Shown: positions 46,257-57,221 of the stretch, in pieces | How positions within the stretch are numbered: the stretch's first letter is position 1 | Layout: each line of letters begins with the position of its first letter | NCBI GenBank assembly: GCA_039707655.1 | Contig: CM077676.1 | Span: 380,064,114-380,128,113, forward strand | Length of the DNA stretch: 64,000 nt | Reading direction: 5' to 3' | DNA from: Elymus sibiricus | Taxonomy: Eukaryota; Streptophyta; Magnoliopsida; Poales; Poaceae | Notes under the pieces: model-generated | Seen by the model: the letters and a program-made list of their open reading frames with translations, nothing else | The model's database searches: none | Told to the model about the DNA's origin: nothing | Position numbers and translations under genes: made by a program

Positions 46257-47774
46257 TGATGACCCACAAGTATAGGGGATCAATCGTAGTCCTTTCGATA
46301 AGTAAGAGTGTCGAACCCAACGAGGAGCAGAAGGAAATGAAAAGCGGTTTTCAGCAAGGTGTTTTCTGCAAGCACTAAAATTGTCGGTAACGAGTAGTTT
46401 GATAGCAAGATAATTTGTAACAAGTGACAAGTAGCAATAGTAACAAAGAGTGCAGCAAGGTGGCCCAATCCTTTTTATAGCAAAGGACAAGCTGGAACGA
46501 TCTCTTATAGTAAGTAAAGCGTTCTCGAGGACATATGGGAATTTCATCTAGTCACTTTCATCATGTTTGTTTGATTCGCGTTCGCTACTTTGATAATTTG
46601 ATATGTGGGTGGACCGGTGCTTGGGTGTTGTTCTTACTTAAACAAGTCTCCCACTTATGATTACCCCCTCTCGCCAGCATCCGCAACTACGAAAGAAGAA
46701 TTAAGATAACTCTAACCATAGCATTAAACATATGGATCCAAATCAGCCCCTTACGGAATAGCGCATAAACTAGGGTTTAAGCTTCTGTCACTCTAGCAAC
46801 CCATCATCTAATTACTACTCCACAATGCATTCCCTTAGGCCCAAATATGGTGAAGTGTCATGTAGTCGACATTCACACGACACCACTAAGGGAATCAACA
46901 ACATACATATCATCAAAATATCGAACGAATACCAAATTCACATGATTACTTATGACAAGACTTCTCCCATGTCCTCAAGAACAAAAGTAACTACTCACAA
47001 ATCATAATCATGTCCAAGATCAGAGAGGTATTGAATAGCATAATAGATCTGAACATATAATCTTCCACCAAATAAACCAACTAGCATCAACTACAAGATG
47101 TAATCAACACTACTAGCAACCCACAGGTACCAATCTGAGGTTTTGAGACAAAGATTGAATACAAGAGATGAACTAGGGTTTGAGATGAGATGTTGCTGGT
47201 GAAGATGTTGATGAATATTAGTCCTCCTACGATGAGAGGATCGATGGTGATGTCGATGGCGATGATTTCCCCCTCCCGGAAGGAAGTATCCCCGGCAGAA
47301 TCTCTCCGCCGGAGAGCAAAAGTGCTCCTGCCCAAGTTCCGCCTCAAGACGGCGGTGCACCATCCCGAAAGTCTTCTCTATATTTTTCTAGGGCAAATGG
47401 ACTTATATACCAGAAAATGGGGGCCAGAGGCTGGCCAAGGGCCCCACGATCCACCAGGGAGCGCCTGGGGGGTGGCGCGCCCTGGTGCCTCATGGGCACC
47501 TGGGTGGCCCCCTCTGGTACTTCTTGCTTCCAGTATTTTTTATTTATTCCAAAATAAATCTCCGTAAAATTTAAGCTCATTTGGAGATGTGCAGAATAGG
47601 TATCTCTGACATAGCTTTTTCAGGTCCAGAATTCCAGCTACCGGCAATCTCCCTCCTTGTGTAAATCTTGCATATTAAGAGAGAAAAGACGTTAGAATTG
47701 CTCCACAAAGTGTTATATTGATTAAAAACACTATAAATAACAGTAGCAAAACATGATGCAAAATGGACGTATCA
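46257..47774 (-). repeat. Element F 3' LTR
   Basis: A 1518-bp LTR from TGATGACCCA to GACGTATCA (plus-strand reading). On the minus strand it has the GC hairpin (47443-47496) and a TATA-like ctggtatataag (about 47402-47413). ORFs at 47087-47363 lie in the transcribed region and recur in the other LTR and in E; they are not treated as genes. Confidence 0.92.
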
Positions 47775-47788
47775 ACTCCCCCAAGCTT
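47775..47788 (-). other. Element F polypurine tract
   Basis: On the minus strand it reads AAGCTTGGGGGAGT, directly before the 3' LTR. The same 14 bases occur inside gag at 54360-54373, and a 13-base match lies at 49278-49290. Confidence 0.85.
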
Positions 47789-49271
47789 AGACCTTGCTTG
47801 TCCTCAAGCGAAAGCCGATATCGATAATCATGTCCACATGATTAGAGAGAGAGGTGTCGATAAAAACAAAATACGGACATAGTAGCATCATGATCATTAT
47901 TATAACAGCAATATTTTTTATCATAAGACTTCTCATGAGCAAGTAACAATTCATCACAACAATGGAGTATAAGGCATAAACTTTCTTGAAAACTAATAAA
48001 CTATGTTCTCAGTCAATAATGCAATTGCAATTCATCATATTTTTAGGAAGGATCTCATGTAGGAGCTATTTAGCAAGTCCACATACTCAACCATCATTTA
48101 GTCTTCTATGATTGCTAACACTCACGACATATATATGGAGCAAAAAGTTTCAGCCAGACACATAGAAAGATAGGGGCTTGTGAGTTCGCCTCCCAACTTA
48201 TTCACCTCAAGGGTGATGTCAACAATAATAACTCATGATCACTCATATCCAACTGGATATATGTGCCTAGATCTTTCCCCACCACATGGTGCTTGCAAAA
48301 GAGAAAAATAAAAAGGAATAAAGGAGAACACTATTGACTCTTACATAAAAAGTAAATACATAAAAGTAAAGGATAGGCCCTTCGTAGAGGGAAGCAGAGG
48401 TTGTCATGCGCTTTTTGTTGTTGGATGCACGAGCTCTTACTGCAAAGGAACATCACTTTATATTGCCCCTTGTAGTAGCAACCTTTATTATGCAGTCTGC
48501 CGCTTTTATTTCTTTACCATCACAAGTTCGTACAAAGCTTATTTCCCTTACAATAAAAGTTCAAACATATTTAGAGGCAATTTCTGTTGCTTTTTGCACC
48601 GATGACAACTTACTTGAAGGATCTTATTCAATCCCTAGGTAGATATAGTGGACTCTCATGACATGAAACTGGGTTTAAGGGTTTTGGATGCACAAGTAGT
48701 ATCTCTACTTGGTGTGGATTTTTTGCTAGCAAAGATATTGGGCAAGCACCACATGTTGGAGGATCTATAACAATATAACTTCTATGTGAATATGAACAAA
48801 CATAATTCATTTCGTTGTCTTCCTTGTCCAACGTCAACAATTTGACATAAAATACTTAATGGGGACTCACAATCATAAAAGATGTCCAAGATAGTATATT
48901 TGCATGTGAATCTTCTCTTCCCTTATTAACTTTTTCATGAATTGCATCATTGACTAGTGCTATGTTTGTTAACTTCCAATAAATTTTACCACTTATACTT
49001 TTCTTTATGTAATGTCATTACTTTCCATAAGATTAGCATATGATCTTTTTCATTATTTTCATTGCTAGAATTGGAACATGAAAGTAAACAAGCAAAAACT
49101 CAAACTACTCTTTATTGTATAACTCTCAACTCGATTACATAGATAGATAGATCATGAAGTTAACACTCGAAAATAGATCATACTAAACTTTTATTCAACT
49201 AGATCACGAAATAACTAAGGATTGAACTAAAAATAGGTAAAGATAATAAAAGTGAAGGTGATACGATACCG
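47789..49271 (-). other. Element F 3' non-coding region
   Basis: About 1.5 kb, AT-rich, no credible gene. The part at about 47890-49070 is homologous to 9600-10800 of element B although the LTRs of F and B differ. It contains a short atag microsatellite near 49140. Confidence 0.7.
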
Positions 49272-49313
49272 GGGCACCTCCCCCAAGCTTGGCACAAGCC
49301 AAGGGGAGTGCCC
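49272..49313 (-). terminator. Long interrupted hairpin after the F 3' ORF
   Basis: The arms GGGCACCTCCCC and GGGGAGTGCCC pair with one bulge, and an inner CTTGGC/GCCAAG stem closes on a 4-nt loop. It lies 13 bp past the stop of the 49326-49736 ORF and includes a polypurine-like motif. Placed under terminator only because of its position; its role is not known. Confidence 0.4.
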
Positions 49314-49325
49314 ATACCTATGTAC

Positions 49326-49736
49326 TCAAGTCTCCTTCTTCGGTGATGGTGGTGATGATGAAGTGGTGGGCTTGTCCTTCAGTTTTTGCTTGAGAACATA
49401 GTTTTCTTCCTTCAACTTGCTAATTTCTTGTTCAAGCTCCACTATCTTCTCACACAATACGTTCTTGTTTTCCTGTAGAAGACAGAAAGGGATAAATTTG
49501 ATCTTAGAATTGTTTACTGTGTTTGGTAGGCTCGACTTCTTGAACTCCACATGCATATCTCCGGGTTGAGGTAGAGGAGCATCGTCTTCATCCGAGCTCG
49601 CGTCTTCCGTTCTCTTCATGTTGACATCTCGCTCCTCCTCCGCGGACCATCCATAGAGATTCATATCCCCATAGATCCTTGGATTTGTAACATAATGTGA
49701 TACGAAACTCTCTCCATCTGAGTCTTGGGACGACAT
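49326..49736 (-). CDS. Element F 3' ORF (envelope position), 136 aa, coiled coil
   Basis: The ATG at 49736 (MSSQDSDGES) is the best start; an in-frame ATG at 49844 lies within the U3-like segment. The ORF ends at TGA 49326-49328. The N-terminal 70 residues are acidic (DASSDEDDAPLPQPGD), followed by a Leu/Glu/Lys heptad-like coiled coil (about residues 85-120: KIVELEQEISKLKEENYVLK) and a Ser/Pro/Lys tail. There is no signal peptide or transmembrane segment, so it is not a typical envelope protein despite its place after integrase. It is intact although the pol of this copy is not. From memory, similar ORFs recur in Triticeae Athila elements; function unknown. Confidence 0.65.
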   Translation of the reverse strand: MSSQDSDGESFVSHYVTNPRIYGDMNLYGWSAEEERDVNMKRTEDASSDEDDAPLPQPGDMHVEFKKSSLPNTVNNSKIKFIPFCLLQENKNVLCEKIVELEQEISKLKEENYVLKQKLKDKPTTSSSPPSPKKET

Positions 49737-50035
49737 ACTTTTGAATCTGTTAGAAAAATAGCATGAAACAAGAACAGAGGAGATTTCTGCAATACTGTGG
49801 TCAAAACATACGGGAGTATATATAAAGATTTTTTTATCTTGCAAAACAAGTAATCCAGAAGCAAAACGGAGTCGGGAAGGCTCACGAGGGGCCCACGAGC
49901 CACCAGGGCGCGCCTGGGGGGTGGCACGCCCTGGTGCCTCGTGGGCACCAAGTGGGTCCCCTCGGCTGTTTCTTAATTTTGTATTTTTCTAATATTCCAA
50001 AACTGACAGAAAGTATTTTTATGGAATTTTTGGAG
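49737..50035 (-). promoter_or_regulatory. U3-like promoter segment inside element F
   Basis: Between integrase and the 3' ORF lies a stretch homologous to the LTR upstream region: the same AT-rich block (gtatttttctaatattccaa, compare about 47535-47553), the GC-rich hairpin (49892-49945), and, on the minus strand, a TATATATA at 49817-49824, about 70 bp beyond the hairpin and 80 bp before the ATG at 49736. The 3' LTR has the same order. This suggests a separate transcript for the 3' ORF. It is an inference from layout only. Confidence 0.6.
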
Positions 50036-50070
50036 TCGGTTTACTTACCGTATCACGTACCTCTTCCTTT

Positions 50071-51139
50071 TCAGGGTTCTGGAGTGTTCCGAAAGGTCTC
50101 TCTTATGTATTCCTCCGGTGTAATTGTTTCAATAATATTAGTTTCAACATTAATGGGAGTACCTGCAATATAGTGCTTGATTATTTGCCCATTCACCCCT
50201 CTCGGATTAGTGCCTTCGGAGTTGTTTATTTTGATGGCTCCGGAGCGATAAACTTCTTCGATGATATACGGTTCTTCCCATTTAGAGAGAAGTTTTCCTG
50301 CAGAGAATCTCAAACGAGAATTGTACAATAGAACTTGCTCACCTACTTAAAATTCCCGTTTTTGAATTCTTCTATCATGCCATCTTTTAACTTTTTCGTT
50401 AAACAATTTGGCATTTTCATAAGCTTGGGTTCTCCATTCATCTAATGAGCTAATATCAAATAACCTCTTTTCACCGGCAAATTTAAAATCATAATTGTGT
50501 TCTTTAATTGCCCAATATGCTTTATGTTCTAACTCAAGAGGTAAATGACATGCTTTTCCATAAACCATTTTATAAGGAGACATACCCATAGGATTTTTAT
50601 AAGCAGTTCTATAAGCCCATAATGCATGGTCAAGTTTCTTAGACCAATTCTTTCTAGATCTATTGATGGTTTTCTGCAGAATTAATTTTATTTCTCTATT
50701 GCTCAATTCAACTTGACCACTAGTTTGAGGATGATAGGGAGATGCAATTCTATGGTTGACATCATATTTAGCAAGCAACTAACGGAATGCACCATGAATA
50801 AAATGTGAACCACCATCAGTCATTAAATATCTAGGGACTTCGAACCTTGGGAAAATAACTTCTTTAAGCATTTTAATAGAAGTATTATGATCAGCACTAC
50901 TAGTTAGAATAGCTTCTACCCACTTATTAACGTAATCAACAGCAACTAAAATATGTGTATACCCATTGGATTTACGAAAAGGTCCCATATAATCAAATCC
51001 CCAAACATCAAATGGTTCAATAGCAAGTGAATAATTCATAGGCATTTCCTGACGTCTACCAACATTACCAATTCTTTGACATTCATCACAAGATAGGACA
51101 AACTTACGAGCATCCTTGAAAAGAGTAGGCCAATAAAAT
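50071..51139 (-). pseudogene. pol: Element F integrase region, broken
   Basis: A 1-nt deletion near 51140 shifts the frame between RNase H/zinc finger and integrase. In the new frame: the CDEC end of the HHCC finger (about 51075), catalytic Asp in WGFDYMGPF, Asp in MTDGGSHF, Glu in TSGQVELSNRE, then a C-terminal domain ending at TGA 50071-50073. In-frame stops lie at 50779-50781 (TAG, likely from a Lys codon) and 50347-50349 (TAA). No chromodomain is seen, as expected for Athila. Confidence 0.85.
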
Positions 51140-53348
51140 CAGATTGTAATACCTTGTGTGCAGTTCTGTCTCCCGCATGGTGTCCCCCGTAAGCTTCGGA
51201 ATGACACTTCCATAGGATTTGTTCCTGTTCATGCTCAGGTATACAAAGTCTAATAATACCATCTACTCCTTCTTTATAAAGATGTGGGTCATCCCAGAAG
51301 TAATGTCTTAAATGAAAGAAGAACTTTTTCTTTTGTTGGTATGTGAAACTAGGTGGTATGTATTTAGCAACAATGTAATTAGCATAGTCTGCATACCAAG
51401 GAGTATTATGAGAAGCATTTATGATAGCTAATTGTTCATCAGGAAAATCATCATTAATAGGAAGTGGGTCATCAAGAACATTTTCCATTCTAGACAAATT
51501 ATCTGCTACGGGATTCTCAGCTCCCTTTCTATCAATAATATGCAAGTCAAATTCTTGTAGCAATAAAACCCACCTAATGAGTCTAGGTTTAGCATCTTTC
51601 TTTTCCATAAGATATTTAATAGCAGCATGATCGGTGTGAACAGTTACTTTAGAATCAACTATGTAAGATCTGAATTTATCACATGCAAACACAACTGCTA
51701 GAAATTCTTTCTTAGTAGTAGCATAATTTCTTTGGGCACTGTCTAGAGTTTTACTAGCATAATGGATAACATTTAATTTCTTATCAACTCTCTGTCCTAG
51801 AACAGCACCAACAACATAATCACTAGCATCACACATAATCTCAAAAGGCAAGTTCCAATCAGGTGGTTGAACAATAGGTGCAGTGGTTAAGGCTTTCTTA
51901 AGAGTTTCAAAGGCTTCTAGACAATCTTCATCAAAAACAAATGGAACAACTTTTTGCAAAAGATTGGTAAGAGGCCTAGAAATTTTAGAGAAGTCTTTAA
52001 TAAATCTCCTATAGAAACCAACATGACCAAGGAAACTTCTTATACCTTTAATATCTTTAGGACATGGCATTTTCTCAATAGCATCAACCTTAGCTTTATC
52101 AACTTCAATACCTCTTTCAGAAATTTTATGCCCCAAGACAATGCCTTCATTCACCATAAAGTGGCACTTCTCCCAATTCAAGACAAGATTAGTTTCTTCA
52201 CATCTCTGCAAAACTCGATCAAGGTTGCTTAAGAAATCATCAAAAGAAGTTTCGTAAACGGAGAAATCATCCATGAACACCTCAACAATCTTTTCACAAA
52301 AGTCAGAGAATATAGCAGTCATACATCTTTGAAAGGTAGCAGGTGCATTGCATAAACCAAAAGGCATATGTCTATAACCATAAGTTCCAAAAGGACAAGT
52401 AAAGGTGGTTTTCTCTTGATCGGGTTGTGATATGGGTATTTGAGAAAAACCAGAATAACCATCTAGGAAACAAAAGTGTGTATGCTTAGACAATCTTTCT
52501 AACATTTGATCAATAAAAGGTAAGGGGTAATGATCTTTTCTAGTAGCTTTGTTTAATTTTCTAAAATCAATTACCATCCTATAACCAGTTACAATTCTTT
52601 GTGAAATGAGTTCATTTTTATCATTAGGAACAACAGTAATACCTCCTTTCTTAGGGACACAATGAACGGGACTTACCCATCTACTATCAGCTATGGGATA
52701 GATTATACCTGCTTCCAGAAGTTTTAATATTTTGGTTCTTACCACCTCTTTCATCTTAGGATTTAATCGTCGTTGGTGGTTGACAACTGGTTTAGCATCC
52801 GGCTCCATATTAATTTTCTGCTGACATAAAGTGGGACTAATGCCCTTAAGATCATCAAGAGTATATCCAATAGCAGCTTGGTGCTTCCTCAGAGTTTTTA
52901 GTAATCTCTTTTCTTCATGCGCTGAAAGGTTAGCACTAATAATAACAGGATATATTTTCTTTTCATCAAGATAAGCATATTTCAATGTATCAGGCAATTG
53001 CTTCAATTCAAATACAGGATCACCCTTAGGTGGAGGAGGGCCTCCAAGAGTTTCAACAGGCAAATTATGTTTAAGGATAGGTGGTTGATCAAAGAACATC
53101 TTATCTATTTCATTTCTTTCATTCACATGCATATCGTTTTCATGGTCTAGCAAATATTGTTCTAACGGATCAGTAGGAGGTACGGCAATAGAAGCAAGGC
53201 CAATAATTTCATCTTTACTAGGCAATTCTTTATCATGAGGTTGTCTATGAAACTTGGAGAAATTAAACTCATGAGATATATCACCAAACTTAACTCAAAC
53301 ATTTTCTTTCACACAATCAATCTCAGCATTAACGGTATTCAAGAAAGG
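51140..53348 (-). pseudogene. pol: Element F reverse transcriptase-RNase H region
   Basis: It continues the gag-protease frame after the TGA at 53349-53351, with a second TGA at 53295-53297. From 53225 the frame is open for more than 690 codons. RT blocks include [10 protein letters not shown] and the active site FMDDF (about 52265). RNase H has [23 protein letters not shown] and a DNLSR-type end (about 51490). The first part of the integrase zinc finger ([12 protein letters not shown]) precedes the frameshift. The long open stretch suggests a fairly recent copy. Confidence 0.87.
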
Positions 53349-54812
53349 TCAACCAAATATGATGGGACAAAAATTATCTTGTTGTGGACCAAGTACTAAG
53401 AAATCTGTAGGGTATTTGATTTTACCACACAAGACTTCAACATCTCTAACAATCCCAAGTGGTGTAATAGTATCTCTATTCGCTAGTTTAATAGTAACAT
53501 CAATGTCTTCAATCTCAACAGGTGCAATATCATGCATTACTTCTTGATATAGAGAAAATGGAATAGCACTCACACTAGCACCCATATCGCACAAACCATG
53601 ATAGCAATGATCTCCAATCTTAACAGAAACAACAGGCATGCCAACTACGGGCTTGTTCTTGTCTAACATATCTCGTTCATTTCTAACAGGTTTAGCAATT
53701 CCAGCAGCCTCATCACAAAAGTAAATAACATGCACATCTATATTATCGACTAAGAGATCTTTAACCATAGCAACATCAGGTTGAACCTTAATTTTTTCAG
53801 AGGATCTAGGTGCTCTAATATTACTTTTGTTAACCACAGTTGAAGCTTTAGCATGTTCCTTAATCCTAACAGGAAAAGGTGGTTTCTCAATATAAGCAAT
53901 AGGCACAACTGGATCAGCATGGTAAACAATTGTTTCTTCTTTAACACTAACAGGTTCCTCAATCTTTTCTTTAACAGGGGGATGATATTTAAACCACTTC
54001 TCCTTAGGGAGATCAACATGAGTAGCAAATGATTCACAAAAGGAAGCTACTATCTCAGAGTCAAGTCCATATTTAGTGCTAAACTTATGAAAAGCATCGG
54101 TGGCCATAAAAGATTTAACACAATCGAACTCAAGTATTATACCTGACTCATTACCTTTGTCGAGTTCCCAATCTTCAGAGTTGCATTTAATTCTTTCCAG
54201 AATATCCCATATGAATTCAATAGTTTTCTTCATAAAGGAGCCAGTCGAAGAAGAATCGAGCATAGTTTGATTATCATGAGAAAGCCGAGCATAAAAAATT
54301 TGTAAGATAATTTCTTTTGAGAGCTCATGATTGGGGCATGTGTACATCATGTACTTAAGACTCCCCCAAGCTTGAGTGATGCTTTCTCCTTCACGAGGCC
54401 AAAAATTATATATATAATTCCGATCACGATGAACCAAATGCATAGGATAAATTTTTTGATGGAATTCCAGTTTCAATCGGCTCCAGTCCCATGTATCAGT
54501 ATCATCACATAGCCTATACCATATTAATGCCTTTCCCTCCAAAGATAAAGGGAATACTTTCTTCTTAACTCCATCTCCGGATAAACCTACAAGCTTAAAC
54601 AATCCACAAATTTCATCCACATAGATCAAGTGCATACCAGGATGTACCGTTCCATCTCTTGCATAAGGATTAGCTAGCAGTTTCTCTATCATGCCCGGAG
54701 GAATCTCATAATAAATATTTTCAGTAGGTGCAGTAGGTTGAGTAGCAACTATTTGTGTTTCCGGTCGAGGTGAAGATACCCCGAACAAACCCCTCAAAGG
54801 ATTACTTTCCAT
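53349..54812 (-). pseudogene. gag: Element F gag-protease region
   Basis: The ATG at 54812 (MESNPLRGLF) starts a frame open to TGA 53349-53351. It holds a retrotransposon-gag domain (FPLSLEGKALIWYRL to TCPNHELSKEI, about residues 85-170), a Lys/Pro/Val-rich linker, and an aspartic protease with CDMGASVSAIP (about residue 425). The terminating TGA falls in the conserved IIFG(R)PFL segment, where Arg (CGA) is expected, so it is a mutation. No zinc knuckle was seen, which is usual for Athila gag. A polypurine-like 14-mer identical to the true tract lies at 54360-54373. Confidence 0.87.
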
Positions 54813-54889
54813 AGTGACAAGCAACAGTAAATTTCAGCACGTAATATAAATGTTTCCTTACCAAATTCCACTCACCAAAGGCGCTTCAC

Positions 54890-54907
54890 TCCCCGGCAAC
54901 GGTGCCA
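54890..54907 (-). other. Element F primer binding site (tRNA-Asp)
   Basis: On the minus strand it reads TGGCACCGTTGCCGGGGA, one mismatch from the tRNA-Asp complement, 11 bp from the 5' LTR. Confidence 0.88.
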
Positions 54908-55113
54908 GAAAAGAGTCTTGATGACCCAAAAGTATAGGGGATCAATCATAGTCCTTTCGATAAGTAAGAGTGTCGAACCCAACGAGGAGCAGAAGGAAAT
55001 GACAAGCGGTTTTCAGCAAGGTGTTTTCTGCAAGCACTGAAATTGTCGGTAACGAGTAGTTTAATAGCAAGATAATTTGTAACAAGTGACAAGTAGCAAT
55101 AGTAACAAAGAGT

Positions 55114-55758
55114 GGTGAGGTCAGACAGATGCAAGAGGCCACGATTGACACAACCATTTCAGAGGCATCCAAGGACATATGGACCTACACATGGGGAGCT
55201 TCGGAATTCAAAGCTCGAGACTACTACAAAAACTACTTCAAAGATGTACAAGCACATGAAGCTTTCAGGTGGCTATGGAAAACAAAATGTATCCCGAAGA
55301 TCAAGGTTTTCGGATGGCTCCTGATGTCTGACAGACTGAACACACGGAATATGCTCAAAAGAAGACACTATGATGTGGGAAACGACTTAAGTTGCGTGCT
55401 TTGTGGATCCAATGTTGAGGAAACAGTGGAGCACCTATTTTTTCAATGTGATTTCAGAGTTGTCTGCTGGCAGAACCTTGGAATACAATGGGGTGCACAA
55501 GGACACAGACTGAACCTTCTGTCCGGGGCTAGGGCAGTGTGGACAAGGCCGATGTTCATGGACATCTTCCTGGCGGCAGCGTGGAGTCTATGGAAGGAAC
55601 GCAACAATAATCACTTTCGAAGGATCGCTCCAACTGCTGCATCCTGGAAACAGAGGTTCACCAAAGATTTGACAGACTTGACTTACAGAACATCTGACAA
55701 CAAAAATCAGTTTATTACTGATTTTCTAGCTACCATCCCCCCTCTAAACCCTCCATAG
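55114..55758 (+). pseudogene. LINE ORF2 C-terminal fragment (zinc-binding domain of reverse transcriptase)
   Basis: The frame is open from the truncation point (GEVRQ then Met at 55129) to TAG 55756-55758. It contains the plant zf-RVT domain: FRWLWKTKCIPKIKVFGWLL, DRLNTRNML, CVLC, then EHLFFQCDF and CW. No RT catalytic domain or endonuclease remains. The frame has no stops, suggesting recent insertion. Confidence 0.9.
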
Positions 55759-55870
55759 TATAGCCCCTTTCTTTTGTTTTGCTTTTGTTTATCACACTCC
55801 TGCCTGTGAGAGTGCTGATGTACAGTGTACTCATGTAACTTGTATCTCAATACACCAATTAATACACATG

Positions 55871-55892
55871 CAGTAGGGGAGCTCCCCTACTG
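55871..55892. repeat. Perfect 22-bp palindrome in the LINE 3' UTR
   Basis: Arms CAGTAGGGGAG and CTCCCCTACTG adjoin without a loop, 11 bp before the A run. It may be part of the 3' end recognised by the LINE reverse transcriptase (inference). Confidence 0.9.
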
Positions 55893-57221
55893 TTTCAACT
55901 GTCAAAAAAAAAGAGTGCAGCAAGGTGGCCCAATCCTTTTTATAGCAAAGGACAAGCCGGAACGATCTCTTATAGTAAGTAAAGCGTTCTCGAGGACACA
56001 TGAGAATTTTATCTAATCACTTTCATCATGTTTGTTTGATTCGCGTTCGCTACTTTGATAATTTGATATGTGGGTGGACCGGTGCTTGGGTGCTGTTCTT
56101 ACTTGAACAAGCCTCCCACTTATGATTACCCCCTCTCGCAAGCATCCGCAACTATGAAAGAAGAATTAAGATAACTCTAACCATAGCATTAAACATATGG
56201 ATCCAAATCAGCCCCTTACGGAATAGCGCATAAACTAGGGTTTAAGCTTCTGTCACTCTAGCAACCCATCATCTAATTACTACTCCACAATGCATTCCCT
56301 TAGGCCCAAAGATGGTGAAGTGTCATGTAGTCGGCGTTCATACGACACCACTAAGGGAATCAACAACATACATATCATCAAAATATCGAACGAATACCAA
56401 ATTCACATGATTACTTATGACAAGACTTCTCCCATGTCCTCAAGAACAAAAGTAACTACTCACAAATCATAATCATGTCCAAGATCAGAGAGGTATTGAA
56501 TAGCATAATAGATCTGAACATATAATCTTCCACCAAATAAACCAACTAGCATCAACTACAAGATGTAATCAACACTACTAGCAACCCACAGGTACCAATC
56601 TGAGATTTTGAGACAAAGATTGAATACAAGAGATGAACTAGGGTTTGAGATGAGATGTTGTTGGTGAAGATGTTGATGAAGATTAGTCCTCCCACGATGA
56701 GAGGATCGCTAGTGATGTCGATGGCGACGATTTCCCCCTCCCGGAGGGAAGTATCCCCGGCAGAATCTCTCCGCCGGAGAGCAAAAGTGCACCTGCCCAA
56801 GTTCCGCCTCGAGACGGCGGCGCACCGTCCCGAAAGTCTTCTCTATATTTTTTCTAGGGCAAATGGACTTATATACCAGAAAATGGGGGTCAGAGGTTGG
56901 CGCGCCTGGGGGGGTAGCGCGCCCTGGTGCCTTGTGGGCACCTGGGTGGCCCCCTCTGGTACTTCTTGCTTCCAGTATTTTTTATTTATTCCAAAATAAA
57001 TCTCCGTAAAATTTCAGCTCATTAGGAGATGTGCAGAATAGGTATCTCTGACATAGCTTTTTCAGGTCCAGAATTCCAGCTACCGGCAATCTCCCTCCTT
57101 GTGTAAATCTTGCATATTAAGAGAGAAAAGGCATTAGAATTGCTCCACAAAGTGTTATATTGATTAAAAACACTATAAATAATAGTAGCAAAACATGATG
57201 CAAAATGGACGTATCAGCCTC

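Larger units (their letters stand above)
55114..55909 (+). mobile_element. 5'-truncated LINE (non-LTR retrotransposon)
   Basis: A 796-bp insertion in the 5' LTR of F, plus strand, flanked by aaagagt (55107-55113 and 55910-55916) and ending in an A run (55904-55909 plus TSD A residues). It carries only the C-terminal end of the RT polyprotein and the 3' UTR. 5' truncation is typical of target-primed reverse transcription. Confidence 0.9.
46257..57216 (-). mobile_element. Element F: Athila-lineage gag-pol element with an extra 3' ORF
   Basis: A 10.96-kb minus-strand element (10.2 kb without the LINE). LTRs are 46257-47774 and 54919-57216 (with a LINE inside), and the TSD gcctc is perfect (46252-46256, 57217-57221). 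On its own strand the LTR begins TGATACGTCC and ends GGGTCATCA; it resembles the Fatima type, from memory only. Order: tRNA-Asp primer site, gag-protease-RT-RNase H-integrase in one frame, a U3-like segment, a 136-aa ORF, 3' non-coding region, polypurine tract. The pol frame has at least four stops and one frameshift. It breaks a lectin receptor-kinase gene. Confidence 0.92.
54919..57216 (-). repeat. Element F 5' LTR, containing a LINE
   Basis: The LTR proper is about 1.5 kb once the LINE (55114-55909) and one TSD copy are removed. It closely matches 46257-47774. A deletion near 56900 removes the left arm of the GC hairpin that the 3' LTR keeps. Confidence 0.9.

Noticed and set aside
46052..46378. 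Open frame running from the lectin-kinase signal peptide into the F LTR
   Set aside because: A chance fusion made by the insertion; the part beyond 46256 is antisense LTR sequence.
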